A stretch of DNA of 64,000 nucleotides, from assembly GCA_003326205.1 (NCBI GenBank), contig LWTK01000001.1, positions 1 through 64,000 of the forward strand, given 5' to 3'. The notes under the pieces were generated by a model, which saw only the letters and a program-made list of their open reading frames with translations, was not told the DNA's origin and made no database searches. The translations under genes and the position numbers were made by a program. Numbering within the stretch: position 1 is the first letter of the stretch; each line of letters starts with the position of its first letter. Of this stretch, positions 34,902-44,578 are shown in pieces. The stretch comes from Nostoc sp. ATCC 43529 (GTDB lineage Bacteria; Cyanobacteriota; Cyanobacteriia; Cyanobacteriales; Nostocaceae).

Positions 34902-36653
34902 TCACTCCCTACTCCCTCCCTCATCTGTAGAGTAAAACTGTTGGGCATAAAAACGGGCATAGCGTCCTTCTTTAGCTAGGAGGGAGGCGTGAGTACCAGC
35001 TTCAACTACCTGTCCTTGTTCTAGTACGAGAATGCAGTCAGCCCGACGCACGCTGCTCAAGCGATGGGCGATGATAAACACGGTGCGGTTTTGCATGACT
35101 CGCTCTAGTGCCTCTTGAACTAGCGCTTCTGATTCTGAATCCAAAGCAGAAGTCGCTTCATCAAGGATGAGAATTCGGGGATCGTTGACAATTGCTCTGG
35201 CGATCGCTAATCTTTGGCGTTGTCCTCCCGATAGGTTAACTCCGCGTTCGCCTACCCAGCTATGGTAACCTTGGGAAAACTGGGTGATAAACGAATGAGC
35301 GTTGGCAATCTTCGCCGCTTCTTCAATTGCTGCTAAATCCAATTCTTCCTGACCGTAACCGATATTTTGGGCGATGGTTCCTGAAAAAAGCGTAATTTCT
35401 TGGGGAACAATGCCAATTTGATGGCGCAAACTCGTAAGTGTGACATCGCGGATATCGATATCATCAATCAAAATTCCACCCGCTTGGGGATCGTAGAAGC
35501 GAAGTAAAAGGCTAATTAACGTTGATTTTCCCGCACCAGAGGTACCAACCAAAGCAATGACATTGCCAGGATCGGCTAGCAAAGAGAGATCCTTGAGGAC
35601 TGGCTGACCGGGATTGTAAGCGAAATTGACATGACGATACTCTACCTTCCCTGCAACTCGCGGCAATTCCTTAGCATTTGGTTTTTCGCTTAAACTCGGC
35701 TGCTTCGCCATCAATTCAAAGATGCGTTCGACGGAAGCCTCAGTCTGTTTATATTCGTTATAATTGCTAATCAACAAATCGATTGGCTGAATCAGGATAG
35801 CCACAGCAGCTAAGAAACTAATAAAGCCTTGAGCTGTCAACTGATTTTGAGAAATCTGCCATCCTCCCAAGAGAAACAGCAGCATAATGCTAACTGCTTC
35901 TAAAAAACCAACAACGGGAAATTGAATGGATTTGAGTTGTAGAGCGCGATACTTAGCTTGGCGATTGCGTTCTGCTTCCTGATTAAATCGCTTGACTTCA
36001 TACCCTTGTGCTGCAAAAGCTTGAACAACGCGAATCCCGCTAAATACTTCAGTTAGCATCGCTGACAAATTGGAAACCTGGTTTTGACTCTGGCGAGATA
36101 ACACAAGTAATCGCTGGCCAAATAGCCCAATCAACCAAGCCATCAAGGGAGCCAAAACAAAACTTGCAAGGGTCAGTCGCCAATTCAGGTAGAGCATGTA
36201 AATCGGAATCGCAATTAACTGCAAGAGATTGGAAAGAAACTGATGGGATAACTTGTCTACAATCTCGCCTACGCGATCGATATCTTCAGTCAGCCGATAA
36301 GTGAGGTCGCCAGTCTGCGTAGTTTCAAAATAATCCAATCCGAGTTTGTGCAGGTGAGCGTAAAGCCGCTTTCGCAAGTTTAAAACCATGTTGAGGGCAG
36401 CAGCGATCATAAAAACATTCTGCCCGTATTGACAAAGCCCGCGAACCAAAAATACCACAGTAGCTAGTCCGAGCCAGTAGGCAATCTGGTTAACATTTCC
36501 CTGACCAACAAAAAAAGCGATCTGACCTGTTAGGTAGGGCAGTGCTAGGGTGAACAACACAAATCCTATAATACAAGCGAATCCCCGAACTAACAGCGGC
36601 CATTGGGGCCACAGATAAGGTAACAGTTGCCAGTAGCTAGAGCGGACTTTCAT
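34902..36653 (-). CDS. ABC exporter, fused membrane and ATPase domains
   Basis: I prefer the ATG at 36653 (MKVRSSYWQLLPYLWPQWPL); the longer frame to 36734 adds 27 residues read from repeat-rich DNA. The 583-residue half-transporter has six membrane helices (about 20-310) with the coupling region YFETTQTGDLTYRLTEDIDR, and a nucleotide-binding domain with Walker A LVGTSGAGKSTL, signature LSGGQRQRLAIARAI, Walker B ILILDEATSALD and the switch His (FIIAHRLSS). It works as a homodimer, exporting lipid, peptide or drug. The substrate is unknown. No export partner lies nearby. Confidence 0.93.
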   Translation of the reverse strand: MKVRSSYWQLLPYLWPQWPLLVRGFACIIGFVLFTLALPYLTGQIAFFVGQGNVNQIAYWLGLATVVFLVRGLCQYGQNVFMIAAALNMVLNLRKRLYAHLHKLGLDYFETTQTGDLTYRLTEDIDRVGEIVDKLSHQFLSNLLQLIAIPIYMLYLNWRLTLASFVLAPLMAWLIGLFGQRLLVLSRQSQNQVSNLSAMLTEVFSGIRVVQAFAAQGYEVKRFNQEAERNRQAKYRALQLKSIQFPVVGFLEAVSIMLLFLLGGWQISQNQLTAQGFISFLAAVAILIQPIDLLISNYNEYKQTEASVERIFELMAKQPSLSEKPNAKELPRVAGKVEYRHVNFAYNPGQPVLKDLSLLADPGNVIALVGTSGAGKSTLISLLLRFYDPQAGGILIDDIDIRDVTLTSLRHQIGIVPQEITLFSGTIAQNIGYGQEELDLAAIEEAAKIANAHSFITQFSQGYHSWVGERGVNLSGGQRQRLAIARAIVNDPRILILDEATSALDSESEALVQEALERVMQNRTVFIIAHRLSSVRRADCILVLEQGQVVEAGTHASLLAKEGRYARFYAQQFYSTDEGGSRE

Positions 36654-36835
36654 AAGTAGTTGGACAAAATTAAATTTATTTGTGGAGATAGGGAACGGGG
36701 TTGGGAGAATAGGGTTGGGGGAACAAGAAAACAACGTGTGTAATTAATTCTGTTTAAGAGACTTCCAATTAAAAAAATATCTAATTTGTTTGTAGTAGCG
36801 TGGCAAGACTTTGCATTGTGCATTATCGGTGGTTG

Positions 36836-37059
36836 CCCGAATTCAATAAACGACACCCCGAATTCAATAAACGACATCCCGAATTCAATAAACGACACCC
36901 CGAATTCAATAAACGACACCCCGAATTCAATAAACGACATCCCGAATTCAATAAACGACACCCCGAATTCAATAAACAACACCCTGAATTCAATAAACAA
37001 CACCCTGAATTCAATAAACGACACCCCGAATTCAATAAACTACACCCCGAATTCAATAA
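36836..37059. repeat. 21-bp tandem repeat array, 11 copies
   Basis: Eleven units of CCCGAATTCAATAAACGACAC with a few single-base changes follow one another with no spacers (the last is cut short at GAATTCAATAA). Since 21 is divisible by 3, all frames not containing a stop stay open and read as heptapeptides such as PEFNKRH, but nothing supports translation. It lies upstream of the ABC exporter gene. Confidence 0.93.
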
Positions 37060-37064
37060 GGGAG

Positions 37065-37399
37065 TTCCAAGTAAAAAAATATTCCATTGCTATTGTTTGC
37101 TGTTGACGGTTCACAGTTAACAATAGCTAGTGCGTTGCTCTGGTTCCCAGAGTTGTTCGCTCTTAGCGTTCCCGTTCCCTCGTTCGCGTTAGCGTCTCCG
37201 AAGGAGAAGAGGGTTCCCGCAGGGTAGGGTAGCAACTGGCGTTCAACAGTCAACGACCTGAAGCGGTTGTTTTTATTTTTTGGAAGTTCCTAAGTACTAA
37301 ATTCAATTCTGTATTGTTATCCTTTCCTTCATGATTGAAATTTGGCGGCATCAGCAATTCTGACTCCTGAATTCTGACTCCTGAATTCTGACGTAATTT
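37065..37399. repeat. Repeat-rich non-coding stretch
   Basis: No gene. It carries a GC-rich palindromic unit (about 37150-37205: GCTCTTAGCGTTCCCG ... GCGTCTCCGAAGGAGA) that is the inverse of the one at 17386-17424, and three TTCTGACTCCTGAA units near 37355-37392. Confidence 0.6.
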
Positions 37400-38614
37400 T
37401 TACTCAATTTCTCCTAGAGAGGTTAGCACAAAGCGAGCAATTCTTTCAGATGCGCCGGGTGGACCGAATCGCTCAGGGCCATTCTTTTGACACTTAGCGA
37501 GGTAGTCTGCATCTTGTAAAGTCTCGACTGTTCGTCTAGCGGCTTGTTTGAGATTGTCAGGGGTTGCTGGCCCTGTGCCGATGGTTTGGGCATTAATGCC
37601 TAAAAGTCGAGTTTGCGCCTCTGCAAATGCATAGGTAAATTGGGGCCCTTCTCCAGGAATTTGGATAATCGGTTTGCCGATCGCCACTGCTAAATCCACC
37701 GCTAACCCTGCCATGCCAATGACGAGGTTAGAGTAATATACGATATCACTGAAGGCATCTGAGTAACATCTCACTTCTACAAGCGGTGATTCCTGGGCAG
37801 AACTTCCCGGCAAAGAATAGGTGAGTACGCCTTGATTGAGTTGCCAACCTTGACTTTTAGCAATGTCGTCTAGTTCTGCCATCAAATTTGGTACCAAGGC
37901 GGCGCGAAACTCAAATCCAGAAGGCATTACCTTGGCAATTTCCACCACCAATTGCAACTGCAAACAGAAATTTCGCGCAGCTTCTGGCATTCGTGAGCCT
38001 GGGAGGAGGGCGATCGCCGGAACGTCAGGTTTGAGCTGCAAGTCTTTACCACTGGGGACAAGGCGATCTAACGCTGGAATACCACCAAACTGAGCTTTAG
38101 CTATACCTTGCCGTTGCAGATCCCAAGCTGTATAAGAATCTCTGGTGAAAACTGTCAGGCATCGAGAAGAATTCAAATCGTGCCACAGCAGTGGATTGAT
38201 ACGCAATCGGCCTTCATAGAGTGCAGAAAGACAAGAGATAAACGACACAAAGGGGCGCTTTGTCAAGTAAGCAAATGTCTGAGAGATGAAATCCCCAGTA
38301 GCCATAACTAAATCGCAGTCGGGAGCATACTTTAAGACCGCTTGTAACTGGCGCCACGTTAACCCAACCAATCCCGATTGAAAATCTTTGAGCAAATAAA
38401 GGCGCTTCATATAAAAGAAGCCCCCAGAAGGCATTATTTGTGTGGGTCCAATAATGGGAATGTCCAAATTCCGGTAAGCTTTTCCTTCCCCCACAATCGG
38501 CATTGCTGCCATTTCAATGGAAGGAGACAATTGGCGGAGGGTTTGAATCACATGAGAGGTGTGATTGTCCTCTCCGTGACCGTTGCTAATAAACAAGATT
38601 CGCTTAGAAGGCAT
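37400..38614 (-). CDS. LpxB-like glycosyltransferase, cyanobacterial lipid-A-disaccharide-synthase-related family
   Basis: The 404-residue protein begins RILFISNGHGEDNHTSHVIQ and contains PDCDLVMATGDFISQTFAYL, IALLPGSRMPEAARNF and YYSNLVIGMAGLAVDLAVAI with KPIIQIPGEGPQFTYAFAEA. This is the GT-B fold pattern of LpxB/MurG-like enzymes and matches a family found in cyanobacteria and plant plastids (named after LpxB but distinct from it). The donor and acceptor are unknown. Real LpxB makes lipid A disaccharide; that activity should not be assumed. It stands alone. Confidence 0.85.
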   Translation of the reverse strand: MPSKRILFISNGHGEDNHTSHVIQTLRQLSPSIEMAAMPIVGEGKAYRNLDIPIIGPTQIMPSGGFFYMKRLYLLKDFQSGLVGLTWRQLQAVLKYAPDCDLVMATGDFISQTFAYLTKRPFVSFISCLSALYEGRLRINPLLWHDLNSSRCLTVFTRDSYTAWDLQRQGIAKAQFGGIPALDRLVPSGKDLQLKPDVPAIALLPGSRMPEAARNFCLQLQLVVEIAKVMPSGFEFRAALVPNLMAELDDIAKSQGWQLNQGVLTYSLPGSSAQESPLVEVRCYSDAFSDIVYYSNLVIGMAGLAVDLAVAIGKPIIQIPGEGPQFTYAFAEAQTRLLGINAQTIGTGPATPDNLKQAARRTVETLQDADYLAKCQKNGPERFGPPGASERIARFVLTSLGEIE

Positions 38615-38969
38615 CTTGGGGTTTTCGATAAATCTAAAATGCTTTTTTAGTGAGATTTTTAACCTACCTTGGATAAGTAGGCAAAGACATTGATAGTATT
38701 TTTACTCTTAAGAGTTTGTAATTTTATAGACAAATCTACAAAGTTACTCATCCTAGTGCTGTATGCCGGAGTGGAATTACTGCTAATCCCTGTTTTTGCA
38801 AACACTAATTTATCAGAGAATACAGTATTGGGAGTACAAGTGCTATGCCTACATGAATCTAGGTTCATAAATTTGAACAAGGATTTTAAGGAGCGATCGC
38901 CAGAGGAAAACTCCCCTTGCGCTCTTCAATGACGACAAAGTTATAAAAAAGTTGTATCTAAGAGTAAAT
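38615..38969. other. Intergenic region between divergent genes
   Basis: About 350 bases with no credible gene on either strand. It holds the promoters of the glycosyltransferase (minus) and the nucleoside transporter (plus) and a GCGATCGC site at 38893. Confidence 0.4.
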
Positions 38970-40178
38970 ATGGAACGCGCCATTTCTGCGTTGGGGATTT
39001 TAATTTTTCTCGCCATATCCTACACCTTCTCGGTGAATCGTCAGGCGGTGCGTTGGCGAATAGTCGCTTGGGGTTTGGGATTAGAGTTTATTTTTGCCCT
39101 AGTGATTCTGAAAACTCCCTGGGGCTTGAATGTGTTTAAATCTCTCGGAGATATTGTCAGTCAATTTTTGGCATTCTCCGATGTTGGTGCCAAATTTGTC
39201 TTTGGAGAAAATTTTAAGGATCATTTCTTTGCCTTCCAAGTGTTGCCGACAATTATCTTTTTCTCCGCCTTCATCAGCGTCTTGTATCACTACGGTATTT
39301 TACAGCGAGTGGTAAACATAATGGCGTGGGTGATGATGAAGACAATGAAAACATCGGGTTCTGAATCTTTATCTTGTGCAAGTAACATCTTTTTGGGGCC
39401 AACAGAATCAGCACTGATGGTGAAACCTTACATAGCGAATATGACCCAATCTGAACTCCATGCGCTGATGACGACTGGTTTTGCCACAATTGCAGGTGGA
39501 GTCTTAGGGGCATATATTTCCTTTGGGGTACAAACAGAACACCTGATAGGGGCTTTTTTTATGACTGCTCCCACATCTTTGGTGGTATCAAAATTGCTGT
39601 ACCCAGAAACAGAAGTATCAGAAACGGCTGGTAAGGTAAAGGCGGATGTAGAAACTAATTATATAAATGTAATTGATGCAGCTAGTAGCGGAGCAATTGA
39701 CGGTGTAAAGCTAGCAGTTAACGTTGGGGTGATGATTATTGCTTTTTTGGGATTATTAGCTGCTGTCAATGCACTGCTGGGATGGTTAGGCGGATTTTTC
39801 GGTTTACAGCAACTTTCATTACAACGGATTTTGTCTTATTTTATGGCTCCCGTAGCATTTTTGATGGGTGTACCTTGGGCTGATTGTCAGCAAGTTGGAG
39901 CGTTATTAGGTACAAAGACAATTCTGAATGAGTTTATTGCTTTTCTGGATTTGAAGGCACTAATTGAGGGCGGTAAAATTTCCCAGCGTGCAGTCATAAT
40001 TGCAACTTACGCATTATGTAACTTTGCAAATATTGGTTCAATTGGCATTACCATCGGCGGTATTACTGGTATAGCACCCAATCGCCAGCATGATTTAGCT
40101 CGTATGGGTGTTAGGGCAATGATTGGCGGATTGTTAGGGAGTTTTATTACTGCTTGTATTGCTGGGATGTTGATTTAA
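38970..40178 (+). CDS. Concentrative nucleoside transporter (CNT/NupC family)
   Basis: I start at the ATG at 38970 (MERAISALGILIFLAISY) rather than the TTG at 38952. The 402-residue protein has the CNT layout: an N-terminal three-helix part, a gate part (SALMVKPYIANMTQSELHALMTTGFATIAGG in pieces), and the signature GLLAAVNALLGWLGGF. The later FLMGVPWADCQQVGALLGTK and YALCNFANIGSIGITIGGI are nucleoside/sodium sites. It brings nucleosides into the cell with Na+ or H+. It is expected in the plasma membrane. No nucleoside metabolism gene lies adjacent. Confidence 0.92.
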   Translation: MERAISALGILIFLAISYTFSVNRQAVRWRIVAWGLGLEFIFALVILKTPWGLNVFKSLGDIVSQFLAFSDVGAKFVFGENFKDHFFAFQVLPTIIFFSAFISVLYHYGILQRVVNIMAWVMMKTMKTSGSESLSCASNIFLGPTESALMVKPYIANMTQSELHALMTTGFATIAGGVLGAYISFGVQTEHLIGAFFMTAPTSLVVSKLLYPETEVSETAGKVKADVETNYINVIDAASSGAIDGVKLAVNVGVMIIAFLGLLAAVNALLGWLGGFFGLQQLSLQRILSYFMAPVAFLMGVPWADCQQVGALLGTKTILNEFIAFLDLKALIEGGKISQRAVIIATYALCNFANIGSIGITIGGITGIAPNRQHDLARMGVRAMIGGLLGSFITACIAGMLI

Positions 40179-40418
40179 AGGGGGCAGGGGGAGCAGGGAA
40201 AAAGGTTAAAGGTTAAAGGGAAAAGGAATAAATTTAATCTTTCCCCTTTTCCCCTTACCCCTTTCCCCATGCCCTGTTTGCCCAATGCCTAATACTCAAT
40301 AACTAATAATTTCAGGCATATTCCGCTTTCAGATAGAATGATTTGCCTTAAAATTTATGTAATCATCAAATACTGAATCTTATATTTATTCACTTTAAAT
40401 TTCTTTAACTTTAACAGA

Positions 40419-43400
40419 ATGCCAGACACGGAAAAGTTTCAAAACCAGCTGGCTAGTGACAAGCTGCTGTATAGGCAAGTTAATAAAGAATCTAATTATT
40501 CGTTAGTAGCCAGTCAAGAAGAGGGAATGATCCTTCTGTTGCCTGATGGGAGAATTCAAGCTTGTAATGCTGCTGTAGAAAGCATTTTGGGAGTGACGAC
40601 CGAGCAGTTTGTGGGACAAAATTTGCTCGAACCCAAATGGCAATTTATTGATGAAAATGGCTCACCTTTGCTGTGTGAGATTCACCCAGCGATGGTTGCT
40701 CTGAAGACGGGTAAACCTTGTTTAAATGTAGTGTGTGGGTTCTATAAGCCTAATGGTAAGCTAGTGTGGCTGTCATTATCTTCACAACCGCTATTTCAAG
40801 TTACAGGAAATACTCCCTACGCGATCGCCACAACTTTTTCAGATATTACTGAATCGAAATATCTTAAGGCTGAGGATAACTTTAGCTGTGTTGAAGATAC
40901 TAAAAAAATTGACGTAGCTGATTCTCCATCGCCCTGGGATAGTCAACGTCTGTTTCAACAAATTGCTGGCACTCTTCCAGGCATACTCTATATCTATGAC
41001 GTAATCGAGCAGCGAAATTATTACGTTAATTACGAAATTACTGATTTTTGGGGCTACACACCAGAACAAATCCAAGCTATGGGAAGTGAGTTGTTTACCC
41101 AACTTTTACACCCTGAAGATTTAGTTCGACTCCCTAGCCATCTGGAAAAATTTAATTCTGCCGCTTTGGGAGAAGTCTTCACTTTTGAATACCAAATTCA
41201 GCACGCCAATGGTGAATGGCGCTGGTTTTGTAGCTATGACACTGTGTACAGCAGAACTGCTGAAGGATTAACACATCATCTTTTGGGAATCGCTTTCGAT
41301 ATTACAGACCGACGACGCACAGAAATTTCCCTGCGGCAAAGTAACGAAAGGTTTGAGCTAGCAGCAGCAGCGGTTAACTCTGTGATTTACGATTGGAAGA
41401 TTCTTAACAATTGTGTGGAAAGAACTCAGGGTTTAACTCAGGTTTTTGGCTACACGCAACAAGAAGCTCAACCTACCCTTGAGTGGTGGCAAGAACGCAT
41501 CCACCCCGACGATCTATCAATGGTCACGGATGAGTTCATTGCTAGTATGGCGACTGGCAACCGTTATAGCGTCAAGTACCGAGTGCGCCACAAGGATGGC
41601 CGCTATTTGTGGGTGCAAGACAAGGGGTTTGCAGTGCGGGATGCAAATGGTCAGGTAGTCAGGGTAGTTGGTGCTAGTACTGATATTACCGAACAGCAAG
41701 CTGCACTGGACGATCGCCAACAAGCCGAAACAAAGCTACGAGAGAGTGAAGAATGGATTCGATTGGCAACTACCGCCGCTGAACTTGGTATGTGGTTTTG
41801 GAATATCACTACCAACGAGTTAATTTGGACGGAGAAATGCAAGCAATTGTTTGGACTATCCCCGGAAGCAGAAATTAATTTTGAGGTTTTCCTCAACTGC
41901 GTACATCCAGAAGACCACCCACTTATTGAGCAAGCGATCGCTAATTGTATCGAAAAAAAACTTGAATGTGACATTGAATACCGCAGCGTTTGGCATGATG
42001 GCAGCATTCATTGGATTGATGCCAGAGGTCGTGTCTTTTGCGACACCGATGGCAAACCAGTAAAAATGATGGGTACTGCCCAGGATATTACCCAGCGCAA
42101 ACAGGCAGAAAATGATTTACGTCAGCGGGAAACTCAATTAAGGCGGTTAGTTGATTCCAATATTATTGGCATTATCTTCGCTACTCCTGACTCCATTACT
42201 GAGGCGAACGAAGCGTTTCTAGAAATGGTAGGTTATACGCGAGAGGAATTATTGGCAGGTAAGGTACGCAGACAAGACATCACCCCACCTGAATATCATG
42301 CTCTCGATCGCCAGGGCATAGAGCAACTTTTAGCAGTTGGTGTATGTACTGCTTACGAAAAAGAATATATTCGCAAAGATAGTTCCCGCATTCCCATATT
42401 AATTGGTGGTGCAATGGTGACGCGATCGCCGATGTCTTGGATTTGTTTTATTCTTGACCTCACCCCCAGAAAGCAATTAGAAAAAGCACTCAGGCAACAA
42501 GCAGAAGAACTCAAACAAGCAAACCGCAATAAAGATGAATTTCTGGCCATTCTCTCCCATGAATTGCGATCGCCCCTTAACCCAATTCTGGGATGGTCAT
42601 CTCTCCTCAGAAGCCGCAAATTTGATGAAAATACCACCAATCGGGCTTTAGAAACCATCGAAAGAAACACCCAATTGCAAATTCAATTAATTGATGAATT
42701 GCTGGATGTCTCCCGAATTATTCGCGGTAAGCTAAATTTAACTTTTGCCCCTGTCAACCTCATAGCTGTAATTGAGGCTGCATTAGAAACAGTCCGGTTA
42801 ATTGCAGAAACCAAATCTATTCAAATAAAAACCCAGTTTCAACCAAATCTGGTTAAAGTCTCTGGTGATTTTTATCGCTTGCAACAAGTTGTGGGGAATT
42901 TGCTCTCCAACGCTGTCAAATTTACTCCTGCTCGTGGAACAGTGGAAGTTAGCCTTTCATTAACTCAAGATTTGACTTCCTACTGGGCAGTAATTCAAGT
43001 CAAAGATACAGGCCAAGGTATTTCACCTGAATTTTTACCCCACGTGTTTGAATATTTTCGCCAAGCTGATAGCAGCACAACCAGGAAATTTGGTGGTCTG
43101 GGGCTGGGATTAGCAATAGTTCGCCATTTAGTAGAGTTGCATGGCGGAAGTGTCATGGCCGATAGTCCAGGAATTGGACAGGGAGCGATTTTTACTCTCA
43201 GACTACCATTGATGAAAGAGAGTAGGGAAGCAGGGGGAGTAGGGGAAGCAACGGAAAAATTTAACTTTTCAGTATTGAATGGGCTGCGGATATTAATTGT
43301 TGATGATGATGCCGATACTAGGGAGTTTGTGTCCTTCTTGCTACAACAGAATGGGGCAGTAATAACTAAAACTGCATCTGCAACTGAAGCCTTGGCGGCC

Positions 43401-43658
43401 ATTGCCCAGAATCTACCCGATTTATTAATCAGCGATTTAGCAATGCCGGAAATTGATGGCTATGGTTTGATGAAGCACATTAGAGCAATGCCAAAAGATA
43501 AGGGTGGAGAAATTCCGGCCATCGCTCTGACAGCTTATGTTGGAGAAAGCGATCGAGAGCGAGTTTTGAGAGTTGGTTTTGACAAACACATTGCCAAACC
43601 AGTGCAACCAGTTGAACTCCTGACTTCAATTGTAGATTTGCTCAAGCAAAAATTGTAA
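40419..43658 (+). CDS. Hybrid sensor histidine kinase with five PAS domains and a receiver
   Basis: The 1079-residue protein has no membrane segment, so it is cytoplasmic. Domains in order: PAS1 (about 28-150), PAS2 (about 180-300), PAS3 (about 310-430), PAS4 (about 445-565) and PAS5 (about 570-690). Then come HisKA with phospho-acceptor His714 (ILSHELRSPLNPILGW), HATPase_c (about 820-930; N box NLLSNAVKFTP, G boxes DTGQGISPEF and GLGLGLAIVRHLVE) and a receiver (about 955-1075) with Asp1006 (LLISDLAMPE) and KPVQP. PAS2-4 have the PAC-type WRWF/YLWVQDKG ends, so blue light, redox or ligand sensing is possible. A linker before the receiver (KESREAGGVGEATE) looks repeat-derived. No response regulator lies adjacent. 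Confidence 0.93.
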   Translation: MPDTEKFQNQLASDKLLYRQVNKESNYSLVASQEEGMILLLPDGRIQACNAAVESILGVTTEQFVGQNLLEPKWQFIDENGSPLLCEIHPAMVALKTGKPCLNVVCGFYKPNGKLVWLSLSSQPLFQVTGNTPYAIATTFSDITESKYLKAEDNFSCVEDTKKIDVADSPSPWDSQRLFQQIAGTLPGILYIYDVIEQRNYYVNYEITDFWGYTPEQIQAMGSELFTQLLHPEDLVRLPSHLEKFNSAALGEVFTFEYQIQHANGEWRWFCSYDTVYSRTAEGLTHHLLGIAFDITDRRRTEISLRQSNERFELAAAAVNSVIYDWKILNNCVERTQGLTQVFGYTQQEAQPTLEWWQERIHPDDLSMVTDEFIASMATGNRYSVKYRVRHKDGRYLWVQDKGFAVRDANGQVVRVVGASTDITEQQAALDDRQQAETKLRESEEWIRLATTAAELGMWFWNITTNELIWTEKCKQLFGLSPEAEINFEVFLNCVHPEDHPLIEQAIANCIEKKLECDIEYRSVWHDGSIHWIDARGRVFCDTDGKPVKMMGTAQDITQRKQAENDLRQRETQLRRLVDSNIIGIIFATPDSITEANEAFLEMVGYTREELLAGKVRRQDITPPEYHALDRQGIEQLLAVGVCTAYEKEYIRKDSSRIPILIGGAMVTRSPMSWICFILDLTPRKQLEKALRQQAEELKQANRNKDEFLAILSHELRSPLNPILGWSSLLRSRKFDENTTNRALETIERNTQLQIQLIDELLDVSRIIRGKLNLTFAPVNLIAVIEAALETVRLIAETKSIQIKTQFQPNLVKVSGDFYRLQQVVGNLLSNAVKFTPARGTVEVSLSLTQDLTSYWAVIQVKDTGQGISPEFLPHVFEYFRQADSSTTRKFGGLGLGLAIVRHLVELHGGSVMADSPGIGQGAIFTLRLPLMKESREAGGVGEATEKFNFSVLNGLRILIVDDDADTREFVSFLLQQNGAVITKTASATEALAAIAQNLPDLLISDLAMPEIDGYGLMKHIRAMPKDKGGEIPAIALTAYVGESDRERVLRVGFDKHIAKPVQPVELLTSIVDLLKQKL

Positions 43659-43660
43659 TA

Positions 43661-43891
43661 TTAGACATTATCTTTTTCTGCATTCCCAGTTTCTGGCTCT
43701 TGGCTTGGGCGTTCTGTAGCAGGAGGATAATCAACAAATTCTTGGGTTCTAGTGGTATTTGTAGTAACACCTTCTAGCAAAACGTCTTCAGGGTCAGCTG
43801 AGTTGCTAGGAGCAGCAGCATTAATCTGACCTGATGCGTTAACGTTGGGTTTATCAGAAGTACCTTTATGACTTGCATGACCGCTTGGCAT
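43661..43891 (-). CDS. Short hydrophilic protein, unknown
   Basis: The 76-residue product (MPSGHASHKGTSDKPNVNAS at the start) is rich in Ala, Ser, Asn, Pro and Glu, has no membrane segment and looks disordered, ending TGNAEKDNV. A GGAG ribosome binding site sits 9 bases before the ATG, which supports a real gene. I recall no named family. It converges with the histidine kinase and ends two bases from it. Confidence 0.6.
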   Translation of the reverse strand: MPSGHASHKGTSDKPNVNASGQINAAAPSNSADPEDVLLEGVTTNTTRTQEFVDYPPATERPSQEPETGNAEKDNV

Positions 43892-44191
43892 AGCTATGAC
43901 TCCGATATTGAAACATAAATCAAATCTCCCCTCAGCCTAAACTCGTCGGTTATCAAAAATACACTATCAGAAGGCTTATATCTGAATCGGCTTAACGATA
44001 TAGCAGTCCTAAATCATTTCTTGGCGTTCTTCTCTACGAGACGCTTTGCGTACCCTTCGGGAAGCAAGCTACGCGTTCGCGCAGCGTGTCGCAGACAAGC
44101 GTTCCGCAGGAAAGGCATCTTGGCGGTTCGTTAATTTATTTGTTTTGGTAAAATTGCTACAGCCAAATAATTAGTAGTTTAAAAAATACAC
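43892..44191. repeat. Upstream region with GC-rich palindromic repeats
   Basis: No gene. At 44031-44115 there is a TCTCTACGAGACGCTTTGCG ... GCAGCGTGTCGCAGA block of the same type as 17460-17506. The remainder is AT-rich. Confidence 0.6.
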
Positions 44192-44578
44192 ATGAAAACC
44201 ACTGGTATTCATCATGTAGCAATAATCTGTTCCGACTACGATCGCTCAAAAAAGTTTTATGTTGAAACTTTAGGTTTTGCGATTATTGCAGAGACCTTTC
44301 GTGCCGAGAGAAATTCTTATAAATTAGATTTACGAGTTGGGTAAAATACTCAAATAGAGTTATTTTCTTTTCCCAATCCGCCGCAAAGATTTAGTAATCC
44401 AGAAGCTTGTGGTTTAAGGCATTTAGCTTTTAAAGTTGATGATATCGAGCAAAGTGTAAATTACCTCAAATCTCAAGGTGTAGCAACAGAAAATATTAGA
44501 ATTGATGAACTGACAGGTAAAAAATTTACCTTTTTTAAAGACCCAGATAATTTACCATTAGAGATTTATGAAAATTAG
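44192..44578 (+). pseudogene. VOC/glyoxalase-family gene with a nonsense codon
   Basis: One frame of 129 codons reads as a typical VOC protein: TGIHHVAIICSDYDRSKKFY, then FAIIAETFRAERNSYKLDLR, TAA at codon 51, then NTQIELFSFPNPPQRFSNPE, LRHLAFKVDDIEQSV and FFKDPDNLPLEIYEN. The metal ligands (His8-type, Glu in QIELF, His in RHLAF, Glu in LEIYE) are all retained. Only one base would need to change to restore Glu or Gln at codon 51. The last 11 bases overlap the GNAT start. Either a recent pseudogene or a sequence error. Confidence 0.8.

Noticed and set aside
36836-37059. Possible CRISPR array
   Set aside because: Units are directly adjacent 21-base copies with no unique spacers and there are no cas genes in the window.
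36786-37120. Overlapping 106-codon frames across the 21-bp array on both strands
   Set aside because: The frames are open only because the unit is a multiple of three; no ribosome site or protein-like sequence supports any of them.
37400-38614. True lipid-A-disaccharide synthase LpxB
   Set aside because: The sequence belongs to a related but separate cyanobacterial/plastid family; no other lipid A genes are present in the window.
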